Positions 16,656 to 23,895 are shown, counted from the first letter of the stretch. The stretch is DNA of 64,000 nucleotides from Clostridium_AD sp964467165 (GCA_964467165.1 CAYXOL010000027.1:5720-69719), one strand, 5' to 3'. Numbers and translations: made by a program. The notes: generated by a model from the letters alone, not told the origin.

Positions 16656-16702
16656 ATAAAAAAGCTAGTAGACTCAATTACATTAATTGGGTCTACTAGC
16701 TT
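16656..16702 (-). terminator. Strong intrinsic terminator
   Basis: AAGCTAGTAGAC (16662-16673) and GTCTACTAGCTT (16691-16702) form a perfect stem that continues inward with A/T pairs to a 3-nt loop. On the minus strand it is followed by TTTTTTATTTATTTTT. It closes the minus-strand unit that begins at 17204. Confidence 0.8.
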
Positions 16703-16711
16703 GATAGCTAT

Positions 16712-16803
16712 GGGGTCTGGCCCCTTTGTGGGAACATGCTTTGCTGTACCCACTTACTACAATAAAATAAGCATCAGTAGCTATTACTTTAGCTGCCGCT
16801 GCT
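16712..16803. repeat. Composite repeat: GGGGTCTGGCCCC palindrome plus hairpin copy E
   Basis: A GGGGTCTGGCCCC near-palindrome with TTTGTGGGAACAT is followed after about 30 nt by the hairpin core AGCATCAGTAGCTATTACTT through CCGCTGCT (16770-16803). The same order occurs at 18468-18597. On the minus strand the hairpin is followed by TTATTTTATTG and lies downstream of the gene at 16902. Most of the 349-nt gap between 16553 and 16901 is therefore repeat and terminator sequence. Confidence 0.7.
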
Positions 16804-16906
16804 TATGTAGATATTATTCTATATTTCATTTTTCTCCACCTAGTACTCTAACTTTGACTTTTAAATTTATCTTTTCAAAGCACAACTTAGCATCATACGC
16901 ATTATT
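16804..16906. repeat. Second copy of the extended repeat seen at 12993-13090
   Basis: On the minus strand it is an open frame of about 25 codons ending ...INLKVKVRVLGGEK and a TGA stop at 16826-16828, with no start of its own. It looks like the 3' remnant of a gene whose body is lost. The PIN-like gene at 13057 ends in the homologous sequence. Confidence 0.5.
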
Positions 16907-17204
16907 TTATAGCCTTTAGTTTTGCAATATCTGACCAATTGTTTGCCGTGATAATTTCTACACAGCTCATGTCTTTTCTTATACTCTTAACTTCACCTTT
17001 AATTTCTGCAACTTCATGTTTCAAATTTTCCTGCTCAGCTGAAATAACATCAGTTTTATGCTCCAAAGCTCTCAATATTTGAGTATGCTCATCCTGGGTA
17101 GTTTTTATCGATTTTATATCGCCCTGCATTGATTTTATATCACCGTGCATTGATTTCATATCACTCTGCATAATTCTTAGTATATCCAATATTTCCTTAT
17201 CCAT
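16902..17204 (-). CDS. Coiled-coil protein of unknown function
   Basis: This 100-residue protein is nearly all coiled coil, with short internal repeats (DIKSMQGDIKSI) near residues 14-34. It then shows TQDEHTQILRALEHKTDVISAEQENLKHEVAEIKGEV and a C-terminal NNWSDIAKLKA. Similar proteins are, from memory, common and uncharacterised in clostridia. It starts at ATG 17204 with GGCGGTGAAT upstream. The C-terminus stops at LKAIK within the edge of a repeat, so it may be slightly shortened. No membrane segment is present. Confidence 0.7.
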   Translation of the reverse strand: MDKEILDILRIMQSDMKSMHGDIKSMQGDIKSIKTTQDEHTQILRALEHKTDVISAEQENLKHEVAEIKGEVKSIRKDMSCVEIITANNWSDIAKLKAIK

Positions 17205-17339
17205 TAATTCACCGCCTAGATCTTTTTATTCTATTATATCATATCCCAACTGTGACTGAAATAAATTATTATTGTTTTTTTGTTTATTCATTTCACCAAA
17301 ATTTACAACCCCGAGAAACTGCCGAAGCCTTTCCTTAGC

Positions 17340-17463
17340 TTGCTATTTAAATGTTAAACTTTTCTCCTCTTTTCTCCATTTCGATACCCATATAAAGATA
17401 GTTTACGCATTCATACCATAATTTTGACTCTTCATTCTCCAAAGCATCATAAGTCCTAGAATT
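17340..17463 (-). pseudogene. Remnant of the DUF3990-associated small gene (second copy)
   Basis: This stretch is nearly identical to 13699-13820, the 3' half of the 80-residue gene. It then breaks off into a remnant of the DUF3990 gene. The N-terminal half, the ribosome binding site and the intergenic junction are deleted. A few substitutions separate the copies, for example Gly to Cys in the YEGVNYLY segment. Confidence 0.85.
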
Positions 17464-17658
17464 ATAAAACTAAAATTTTAATAGCTTTTAGTGTATGAAA
17501 GGATATTTGATCCTCTAGTTTATAAGTTCTAAGTTCTTTTATAGCCGTATCAAAGTCCATAAATCTGTTCTCTACTTGTAGTTGTATAAAATCCATTACC
17601 AAAATCTAAAGTTCTATTCGCTTTAACAATTATATGATTTTCAACTGCCACATTACTG
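17464..17658 (-). pseudogene. Remnant of DUF3990 gene (second copy) with internal deletion
   Basis: The sequence matches the two ends of the DUF3990 gene (13968-14066 and 14319-14413) joined directly. The junction falls in CTGTTCTC, an 8-nt direct repeat present at both deletion ends in the intact copy (about 14059 and 14317). Slippage or recombination between these repeats explains the loss. The DUF3791 partner is also missing. Nothing functional remains. The 540-nt gap 17205-17745 is filled by these remnants. Confidence 0.85.
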
Positions 17659-17745
17659 CCCTTGTTCTTCTTTTTCATCCATTATATCAACTCTTATATT
17701 TGATAATTTAATAAAAATAGCATGAAAGAAAATCTAAATACATTC

Positions 17746-18305
17746 TCACACATCACTTTTAACTTTTATACCACTTTGTACAAATTTTTTATATAATTCC
17801 CCACTGTTAGCTTCCTTAAAATAGTGAAGAATTTTATGAGAATTTATCAGGTTTTCTTCTTTTTCTCCTATGTACATGCTGTAGCTACTCCATTTATATT
17901 CCTCTGGTTTTTGGACCATATTAGTCTTTACTGAATTTAAGTGAACGTATCTACTAACTTGTAACATGTAGTTATCATCTTCTATTAATTCTGATCTATA
18001 TCTATCTTGAAATAAATGTCTCATATAATTATACTTCTTATTAAAATTCCATGCATATCTACTATGTACTCTTTTCACAAAATCAGATACATCCTTATCA
18101 GTTGTTTCAATTACAATATGAACGTGATTAGTCATCAAAACATATGCAAGTATATAGTATTTATTTTTATAATACTCCATAGCTTCTTTTAAATAATTTA
18201 AATATACTTCATAATCGGTCTCATCTCTAAAAATATCATTTCTATGGTTTCCCCTTGCAATAACATGCAATTTGGTCCAACATACTATTCATGCTTTTTT
18301 CTCGG
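17746..18305 (-). pseudogene. Second RAYT transposase copy, N-terminus inactivated
   Basis: It is nearly identical to the RAYT at 14916-15479 over its length. Compared with that copy, the ATG start has become ATC, the Trp codon in the KHEWYV segment has become TAG, and one nucleotide is missing just before the LHVIARG segment. An open frame survives from an internal ATG at 18270 (MHVIARGNHRN), keeping the HUH motif TNHVHIVIE and the C-terminal block. That start has only a weak GGA upstream. Translation is doubtful, so I call it a pseudogene. Confidence 0.8.
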
Positions 18306-18362
18306 GATATACTATCATCCTTTACTTAAACTTATTATCTTTATTATTTACCTATTTCTTAA

Positions 18363-18460
18363 ATTTTAAGCAATAAATTTCTAAATAAAAATATGTGCAA
18401 ATATTGAACCAGCTATTTTAATGCTTAAAAAGAACAATCCTAAAAACACTGCTCCTTTTA
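18363..18460. repeat. RAYT right-flank repeat, second full copy
   Basis: It matches 15536-15633 with scattered changes (AAGCAATAAATTTCTAAATA, then TATTGAACC, AACAATCCTAAAAA and CTCCTTTTA). It marks the right limit of the duplicated DUF3990-RAYT block. A shortened third copy without a transposase is at 13553-13607. Confidence 0.75.
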
Positions 18461-18467
18461 TACCAAT

Positions 18468-18597
18468 GGTCTGGCCTCTTTGTGGGAACATTCTCTGCAG
18501 GCTCCACTTGCTAATGCCCTCTTTTCACTGCAAAATAGAAATATCCACTATAGCAAAATGAGCACCAATAGCTATTATACTAGCCACCAATACTCAT
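18468..18597. repeat. Composite repeat: GGTCTGGCC motif plus hairpin copy F
   Basis: GGTCTGGCCTCTTTGTGGGA (18468-18487) is followed at 18561 by the hairpin core AGCACCAATAGCTATTATAC and ACCAATACTCAT. It matches the composite at 16712-16803. The hairpin touches the stop of the gene at 18594. Together with the RAYT flank repeat it accounts for the 323-nt gap between 18271 and 18593. Confidence 0.65.
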
Positions 18598-18845
18598 TCT
18601 ATTATTTTTCCATCTTCTAGTTTTCTGCTTTCACTATCTAGTGCATTTACCTGTGCTGCTAGATTGTTTATCCTATCATTTAGTCCTTCTATTTTCTCTA
18701 CACTCAAATTTTCTTCTTTAGCCTGTTCCGCTAACTGTTTCATTTGCAATAGCTTTACCTCTATGATGCCTAGCATATTATGTCTATATTTTACCCAATT
18801 CAATTCTTCTTGTAACTTTTGCTTTAGCTCTTCTTTTTCATCCAT
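18594..18845 (-). CDS. Small coiled-coil protein downstream of the YjfB-like gene
   Basis: I do not recognise this 83-residue protein. It is charged and helical throughout (KEELKQKLQEELNWVKYRHNML, then INNLAAQVNALDSESRKLEDGK), with no membrane segment. Its ATG at 18845 lies 2 nt after the YjfB-like stop, so the two are co-translated. The pair lies downstream of the major flagellin in the same direction, which suggests a motility or filament-related role, by context only. Confidence 0.7.
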   Translation of the reverse strand: MDEKEELKQKLQEELNWVKYRHNMLGIIEVKLLQMKQLAEQAKEENLSVEKIEGLNDRINNLAAQVNALDSESRKLEDGKIIE

Positions 18846-18847
18846 AC

Positions 18848-19027
18848 CTATGCTCTAACATCCAAGTTCTGTCCTACATTGGTGTCTACTGCTACATTTT
18901 TCATCATTTCTGTTATTTGAGTAGCATTTTCCTTACCAGTATTCATTGCCATTTTCATCACTTCAATGCCAACTGATTGTTGAACTCTTGATTGGCTCAT
19001 TATCATTGATAGTGCTCCTATGTCCAT
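18848..19027 (-). CDS. YjfB-family putative motility protein
   Basis: This 59-codon gene starts at ATG 19027 with AGGAGGAATAGCT upstream. The peptide starts MDIGALSMIMSQSRVQQSV, then reads GIEVMKMAMNTGKENATQIT. This matches the short YjfB family (putative motility proteins) found beside flagellin genes in Firmicutes. No biochemical function is established. It lies about 80 nt after the major flagellin stop, beyond a weak hairpin, so it may be partly read through from the flagellin promoter. Confidence 0.8.
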   Translation of the reverse strand: MDIGALSMIMSQSRVQQSVGIEVMKMAMNTGKENATQITEMMKNVAVDTNVGQNLDVRA

Positions 19028-19051
19028 AGCTATTCCTCCTATTTCACATTA

Positions 19052-19084
19052 TAGAAAAGAGCCAGAGTTTTCACCCTGACCCCT
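19052..19084 (-). terminator. Weak terminator after the major flagellin
   Basis: On the minus strand GTCAGGGT pairs with ACTCTGGC (with G-T pairs) around a GAAA loop, followed by TCTTTTCT. It would end most flagellin transcripts but could allow read-through into the YjfB-like gene. Confidence 0.55.
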
Positions 19085-19110
19085 TAATATTACTTTTATG
19101 AGTTTATCAA

Positions 19111-20715
19111 TTATCTTAATAATTGAAGAACTTGTTGTGGTTGTTGGTTAGCTTGAGCAAGCATAGCTTGAGCAGCTTGACTAAGAATGTTGTTCTTAGA
19201 GAATGTTGACATTTCTTTAGCCATGTTAACATCTCTGATTCTTGACTCAGCTGATGTTAAGTTTTCACTTGAAGTTCCAAGGTTAGCTATTGTATGCTCT
19301 AATCTATTTTGGTAAGCACCAAGTTTTGATCTTTCAGCAGATACATTTTCAATAGCATTCTGTATTGTAGTGATAGCATCACTTGCATTAGCTTGTGTGG
19401 ATACATCAATGCCGGCTTTTGTAGTAGCTTCACTTGAAAAAGCACCACCTGAGAAAACTGCACTGGCTGCAACATCAGTTGCCGCAGATACTGTTACAGT
19501 AGCTGCACCATCTAGATCTGTTGCAATATTAGTTGCAGCATTAAGAGTCATACCTTCAAATGCACCATTCGAAATAGTAAGCTTTGTAGCACTTCCATCA
19601 ACATTAACTGTTTGTGAATGACCTGAAGTACTAGTAATTGCAACTGTTGCAGATTTAGCAGCTACACCGTCTACTCCAGCTACAGTAGGGGCACCAACAC
19701 CAACTACTGAAGTACCTGTAATTGCCAAGGCATTATTAGTAATTCCATCAGTTGTTTTTCCTACGACAGTAATTCCTGCTCCATTTCCACTAAACGTAAA
19801 ATTATCAAGTGCACTATTGGCAGGTGCGCCACTATCTTTGTATTTTTGTAGAGCTGCTATTATTGCATTTGCGGTAGTATCAGCAGAATCAGTACCTGCA
19901 ACACCAACAGTAACTGCGTTTGCTGCTGTAACATTTGCGGCTGAAGTACCTGCAGCAGTAAGAGTTACAGTTACACCATTAAATATCATAGTACCTGCTG
20001 TACCTCCAGTAACTGCACCTGAATTCCATTGAGCAGCAACTGCATTTACAGCATCTACTTTTGCTGTATAATCAAAAGATAATGTGGTAGCATCCATAAT
20101 ACCTGCACCAAATTCATCAGCAGAAAAAGTAGCGCTTGCAATGTTAGCTGGAACTGATGAAGTACCTGTAGCTGATGAAACAGTATCTCGTGATACACCT
20201 AGAGTCTTAGCATCCATAGCTCCTATAGATAGTTCTATATTTTGACCAGAATTAGCACCAACATGGAATTTTGCTGATTTTATACCTGAATCATCAATTG
20301 CACCATTTATAAGCTTTTGAGTATTGAATTCTGTATTGTTAGAAATTCTAGTTACTTCTTTTGCTAATTCATCCATTTCCTTTTGGATTTCACTACGGTC
20401 AACTGCTACGTTAGTATCATTTGATGATTGAACTGCAAGTTCTCTCATTCTTTGAAGTATGCTGTGAGTTTCTCCTAAAGCGCCCTCAGCTGTTTGAATC
20501 ATAGAAATACCATCTTGAGCATTAGCTGATGCTTGGTCTAATCCTCTGATCTGACCTCTCATCTTTTCTGATATAGCTAGTCCAGCTGCATCGTCTCCAG
20601 CTCTGTTGATTCTAAGACCTGAAGAAAGCTTTTCCATTGACTTTCCAGCATTTGCTGCATTGATTCCCATTTGTCTGTTAGCGTTCATACCAGGTAAGTT
20701 GTGATTGATTATCAT
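19111..20715 (-). CDS. fliC: Major flagellin
   Basis: This 534-residue filament subunit has canonical ends. The N-terminal part reads MIINHNLPGMNANRQMGINA, then SSGLRINRAGDDAAGLAISEKM. The C-terminal part contains SAESRIRDVNMAKEMSTFSK and ends in AQAMLAQANQQPQQVLQLLR. Residues about 175-430 form a variable, surface-exposed domain rich in Ala, Thr, Val and Gly and lacking Cys. It starts at ATG 20715, with AAGGAGGAA upstream. It has its own sigma-28 promoter and a long leader carrying a CsrA-type hairpin. It is exported by the flagellar system; FliS (23124) is its likely chaperone and FliW (24513) its partner. Confidence 0.97.
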   Translation of the reverse strand: MIINHNLPGMNANRQMGINAANAGKSMEKLSSGLRINRAGDDAAGLAISEKMRGQIRGLDQASANAQDGISMIQTAEGALGETHSILQRMRELAVQSSNDTNVAVDRSEIQKEMDELAKEVTRISNNTEFNTQKLINGAIDDSGIKSAKFHVGANSGQNIELSIGAMDAKTLGVSRDTVSSATGTSSVPANIASATFSADEFGAGIMDATTLSFDYTAKVDAVNAVAAQWNSGAVTGGTAGTMIFNGVTVTLTAAGTSAANVTAANAVTVGVAGTDSADTTANAIIAALQKYKDSGAPANSALDNFTFSGNGAGITVVGKTTDGITNNALAITGTSVVGVGAPTVAGVDGVAAKSATVAITSTSGHSQTVNVDGSATKLTISNGAFEGMTLNAATNIATDLDGAATVTVSAATDVAASAVFSGGAFSSEATTKAGIDVSTQANASDAITTIQNAIENVSAERSKLGAYQNRLEHTIANLGTSSENLTSAESRIRDVNMAKEMSTFSKNNILSQAAQAMLAQANQQPQQVLQLLR

Positions 20716-20721
20716 AATAAA

Positions 20722-20757
20722 TTCCTCCTTGAGTTTTTTAGTAGGACATCCTTGTCC
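20722..20757 (-). promoter_or_regulatory. CsrA-binding hairpin and overlapping ribosome binding site in the flagellin leader
   Basis: On the minus strand GGACAAGGATGTCC (20744-20757) forms a 5-bp stem presenting AGGA in the loop. It contains ACAAGGATGT, a perfect match to the CsrA consensus. Fourteen nt further down, AAGGAGGAA (20722-20730) is both the ribosome binding site and a second GGA site. This two-site layout is that of the Bacillus hag leader, where CsrA blocks translation until FliW removes it. Confidence 0.8.
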
Positions 20758-20983
20758 TCTATTTGTTATTTATAGTTAAGCTCTTTGAGCTTTGCTACCT
20801 TGATTACTTGTTGCTTTTTAGCTTGTCCTTGTTGCTTCTTTGTTGAATTTCACCATCCAGTGATATCAATGCTTTCATTGCACTTTCAACACTTAGCTTT
20901 CTTTCAACTCTTAGGCAACCTTCTGCCGTCAAATCTTCTCTTTCTTTAAATAAGTTTGTTTGTATTTTCAACTTCTAATATTA

Positions 20984-21010
20984 ATATCGTAAGTTTAATT
21001 ATATACTTTA
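20984..21010 (-). promoter_or_regulatory. Sigma-28 promoter of the major flagellin
   Basis: TAAA (21007-21010), 15 nt, then TACGATAT (20984-20991) on the minus strand. The leader would be about 260 nt long. It contains the CsrA hairpin near its end, a GCTC/GAGC mini-hairpin, and an unassigned 55-codon open frame (20804-20971) discussed in the findings. Confidence 0.88.
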
Positions 21011-21060
21011 TAGTTTTTTTAAAATTATTTTATTATTTTAAAATCTGTTAAAATCAGTTA

Positions 21061-21402
21061 TTATATTTGCTTATTAAACGTTCCAACACTATCATAAAAA
21101 CTTTTATTGTAATTGCTATTAGCATTTCTCGTTATTTGGATCTTAATTAGCTCTTCCTTCGTATCGTCTTTCTTTGTTTTCATTAGCTCCAACAACTCAT
21201 GTTGCACATTTAATATATCTATATTCGTACATATATCCGCAAATTCTTCACTAGTATATTGGAGCTTTTCCATATTTTCAATAATCCTTTGTCTACTATC
21301 AAGTAAATCATCTAACTTACTAATTTTATCCTGTTGCAATGCTGTAATAAGTTCCATGGTTACCTTCTTAAACTCACGTAATTGTTGTTCTAATTCCTTC
21401 AT
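21061..21402 (-). CDS. fliT: FliT-like flagellar chaperone
   Basis: This 113-residue helical protein (MKELEQQLREFKKVTMELITALQQDKISKLDDLLDSRQRIIENMEKL) resembles FliT, the chaperone of the cap protein FliD. It directly follows fliD, as FliT does elsewhere. It starts at ATG 21402 with GGGAGAG upstream. Sequence conservation in this family is low, so the call leans on length, helicity and position. The flagellin promoter begins about 50 nt after its stop. Confidence 0.7.
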   Translation of the reverse strand: MKELEQQLREFKKVTMELITALQQDKISKLDDLLDSRQRIIENMEKLQYTSEEFADICTNIDILNVQHELLELMKTKKDDTKEELIKIQITRNANSNYNKSFYDSVGTFNKQI

Positions 21403-21437
21403 AAGAAACTCTCCCTTCTATAGATTTTAGAAGGATT

Positions 21438-23048
21438 TTATTGTCCCCCACTTAATTGTTGAGTAAGCCAACTTGATTGAGAATTCAGCTTATTCATAGC
21501 TACTTCCAGTTTTGAAAACTGCAAATAATATTTATTTTCTCTTTCAGATAGACTTTTTATCATTTCATTTATCTTTGCATCTTTATCTATAATATCTTGA
21601 GACATCGCAGACTTAAATTCTGTAAGATCTCCTTTTATTCCTACCTTTTCAAGCAAAATACCCTTTTTACCATTAATATTTCTTGTTGTTCTTGTATAAT
21701 CTTGCAAAATATCATTTATTCTTTGGAATATACCTTGTTCTTTGTTTCTGTCACTTCTTTCAGTACTTGTAGCGTCTGGACTATATGAAGTTGCGGAACT
21801 CTTTGCAAACAAATTAGCAACTTGTTCACCTCTAGTTTCAATGGCCGCTTTTAGTTTTGTCTCATCTATTATAATCTTTCCCTTTTTACTAGTATCCGAG
21901 GAAGTTGATAATCCAAGTTCTGAAAGAGATATTCCTGCACCTTCTACCCCTTGAAAAAAAGCACTCCTCATTTCATTAAGCATACCGTCTAAATTTGAGT
22001 CTCCCTTGAGTAAACCCACTTTAGCCTTGGTTTCCCATTGTTTAATTTCATCTTCCTTCATGGCTGCCCTTTGTTCATCAGTAAGTGGAAGAATCTTATA
22101 TTGCTTCTTTTCATCGGTTTTTTGGCCAATTTTATCTACCAATTCATTATATTTATCTATAAAAGCTTTAATTTTATCAAAGGTCTTTTGAGAATTTCCA
22201 GCAACTACAATATTATTCGTTGTACCTGCTTTGCTCAAGGTATAATTAACTCCATCTATAGAAAAAGCATTACTCGGTCTTTCAACTGTAGTTGGAACTG
22301 CACCTACTCCAGGTGGGGTTATTGTAACTTTAGCATCTACTCCAGAGGCTACCGATGCAGTTAATTTCAATTTTGATAAAACGTCTGTTCCTTCATTCGT
22401 TACAGCTAATACTGAGGAGCTTCCAGTTTGCAAGCTCTCAATGCTAAATTTCTCTGTAAGTTCACTAAAATTTAGTTTAACAGATCCAGCAGTACCTTGA
22501 TTAACTGCATCTGATAATTGAGCTATTGTAGCATCCTTTGATATAGTTATTGGTTCGCTTGTCTTTGTTACACCCCTAGAGTCTTTATACTGAAAAGTTA
22601 ATGTTCCGCCATCTTCTATTCCTAAGTCATTTAATTTTGTAGTGTATTTATTAGCACCAGGATAATCTATCACTGCTCCTTCTACCTTTGCTCCTGAAGC
22701 CAATCTTTCTACTTTAACAGTATAATTCCCTGTCTCTGCTCCCACTGAAGCTTTTGCACTAACTCCAGCACCTTCCCCTACCACACTATTAGTAGTTGTT
22801 ACATCAAATCCAGCATAATTATTTTTACTTAAAATATTGGTATCTGGTTTTAGCACATCAAAATATGTGTTTCTAAGAGCTGCTGTATCTGATAATATAT
22901 CTCTATAAAGTTCCTGCTTCCAAGCTACAATTTGCCTATCTTGTTTCATCTTGTCCACTTTCATATTATAAGGTTTCATCATTTGCTTTATCAACGCGTC
23001 TGTATCTAGTCCTGAAGCCATGCCAGTAATTCTTAAGCTATTACTCAT
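21438..23048 (-). CDS. fliD: Flagellar filament cap protein FliD
   Basis: FliD caps the filament tip and guides flagellin assembly. The protein has 536 residues. It begins MSNSLRITGMASGLDTDALI, then KQMMKPYNMKVDKM, the standard FliD N-terminus, and has a Ser/Thr/Val-rich middle. The C-terminal domain ends in a coiled coil (NKYYLQFSKLEVAMNKLNSQ, then SSWLTQQL). It starts at ATG 23048 with AAAGGAGG upstream. It is followed by the FliT-like gene and preceded by fliS. Confidence 0.96.
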   Translation of the reverse strand: MSNSLRITGMASGLDTDALIKQMMKPYNMKVDKMKQDRQIVAWKQELYRDILSDTAALRNTYFDVLKPDTNILSKNNYAGFDVTTTNSVVGEGAGVSAKASVGAETGNYTVKVERLASGAKVEGAVIDYPGANKYTTKLNDLGIEDGGTLTFQYKDSRGVTKTSEPITISKDATIAQLSDAVNQGTAGSVKLNFSELTEKFSIESLQTGSSSVLAVTNEGTDVLSKLKLTASVASGVDAKVTITPPGVGAVPTTVERPSNAFSIDGVNYTLSKAGTTNNIVVAGNSQKTFDKIKAFIDKYNELVDKIGQKTDEKKQYKILPLTDEQRAAMKEDEIKQWETKAKVGLLKGDSNLDGMLNEMRSAFFQGVEGAGISLSELGLSTSSDTSKKGKIIIDETKLKAAIETRGEQVANLFAKSSATSYSPDATSTERSDRNKEQGIFQRINDILQDYTRTTRNINGKKGILLEKVGIKGDLTEFKSAMSQDIIDKDAKINEMIKSLSERENKYYLQFSKLEVAMNKLNSQSSWLTQQLSGGQ

Positions 23049-23123
23049 TTAATTAAACCTCCTTTTGTAAATTAAAAAATTGAGAGTTCATAATTTTTTT
23101 GTTAATAATAGAATCTCAACTAT

Positions 23124-23519
23124 TTATTTTCCACCCTTAGATACTTTATAAGCCTCATTCCAAGTATCCCTTACATCTTCAATTAACGGAATTATCTCAT
23201 TCATTATTTCTTCACTTTTCACAATGTTAGCATCCGCTAGTCTTCTCACTATAAACTCATAAACCTGCATTAAACTTTCTGCCCATACCCCACCCTTTGC
23301 TATATCCAAAGTTGCCATTAATTCATAAAATATGTTTTGAGTTTTTATAATGTTTTCATGAGCCTTTTTAATATCTTTATCTAAAATAGCTTGTCTTCCT
23401 ATTTTAGAAAATTTTGCTGCTCCATCTACCAGCAACAAAAGCAATTGATCCTTTGAAGCAAAATTCACACTATTGCTTTTATAAGTATTGAATGCATTTC
23501 CATAAGCGTTCATTGCCAT
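23124..23519 (-). CDS. fliS: Flagellin export chaperone FliS
   Basis: FliS binds the C-terminus of flagellin and prevents premature assembly. The 131-residue length and the pattern NAYGNAFNTYKSNSVNFASKDQLLLLLVDGAAKF are typical. So is GGVWAESLMQVYEFIVRRLADAN. It starts 12 nt after the preceding 96-residue gene. It lies upstream of fliD as in many Firmicutes. Confidence 0.95.
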   Translation of the reverse strand: MAMNAYGNAFNTYKSNSVNFASKDQLLLLLVDGAAKFSKIGRQAILDKDIKKAHENIIKTQNIFYELMATLDIAKGGVWAESLMQVYEFIVRRLADANIVKSEEIMNEIIPLIEDVRDTWNEAYKVSKGGK

Positions 23520-23531
23520 AATCCCTCACCT

Positions 23532-23822
23532 CTATTTTTTAGTATCTATAAAATTCCCCATGATTTGTTGCTCTTTTTCCATTTCCTCTTTAAAAACCTC
23601 AACGTCGTATTGATTATTTCTATATGCTCCTACGGTTATTTTATGGTTTTTCTTATATTTTGAAAGCTTGTACTTAAATTCTTCGTAAGAGCTTGAATTA
23701 TCTCTAGGATTCCTATCTTTATTTACATTTATTTGGTCTTTTCTATGAACTATACCAGATTTAGTCGTATCTTTAACTCTTTGTCTTAGTTCAACATCAA
23801 TTTTATTTAATTTAAACTCCAT
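23532..23822 (-). CDS. Unknown protein between flaG and fliS
   Basis: I do not recognise this 96-residue, strongly basic and hydrophilic protein (LRQRVKDTTKSGIVHRKDQI, then SSYEEFKYKLSKYKKNHKI). It has no signal or membrane segment. It starts at ATG 23822 with GGGAGGATT upstream and is tightly linked to fliS, so it belongs to the late flagellar unit. A 73-nt spacer before it contains several AGGA triplets, which might bind CsrA, but no clear hairpin is seen. Confidence 0.7.
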   Translation of the reverse strand: MEFKLNKIDVELRQRVKDTTKSGIVHRKDQINVNKDRNPRDNSSSYEEFKYKLSKYKKNHKITVGAYRNNQYDVEVFKEEMEKEQQIMGNFIDTKK

Positions 23823-23895
23823 AATAATCCTCCCATCTTTATCCTAGTGGGTTACGATTTTTCTGAAAGACGGTACTACTTTTCCTCCTAAAAAA

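Noticed and set aside
17746..18270. Second RAYT as an intact shorter gene
   Set aside because: Comparison with the first copy shows loss of the start codon, a nonsense codon and a frameshift; the internal ATG has no good ribosome binding site.
13553..18597. CRISPR array in the repeat-rich island
   Set aside because: Repeats are few, unequally spaced, imperfect and separated by genes; no cas genes are seen.
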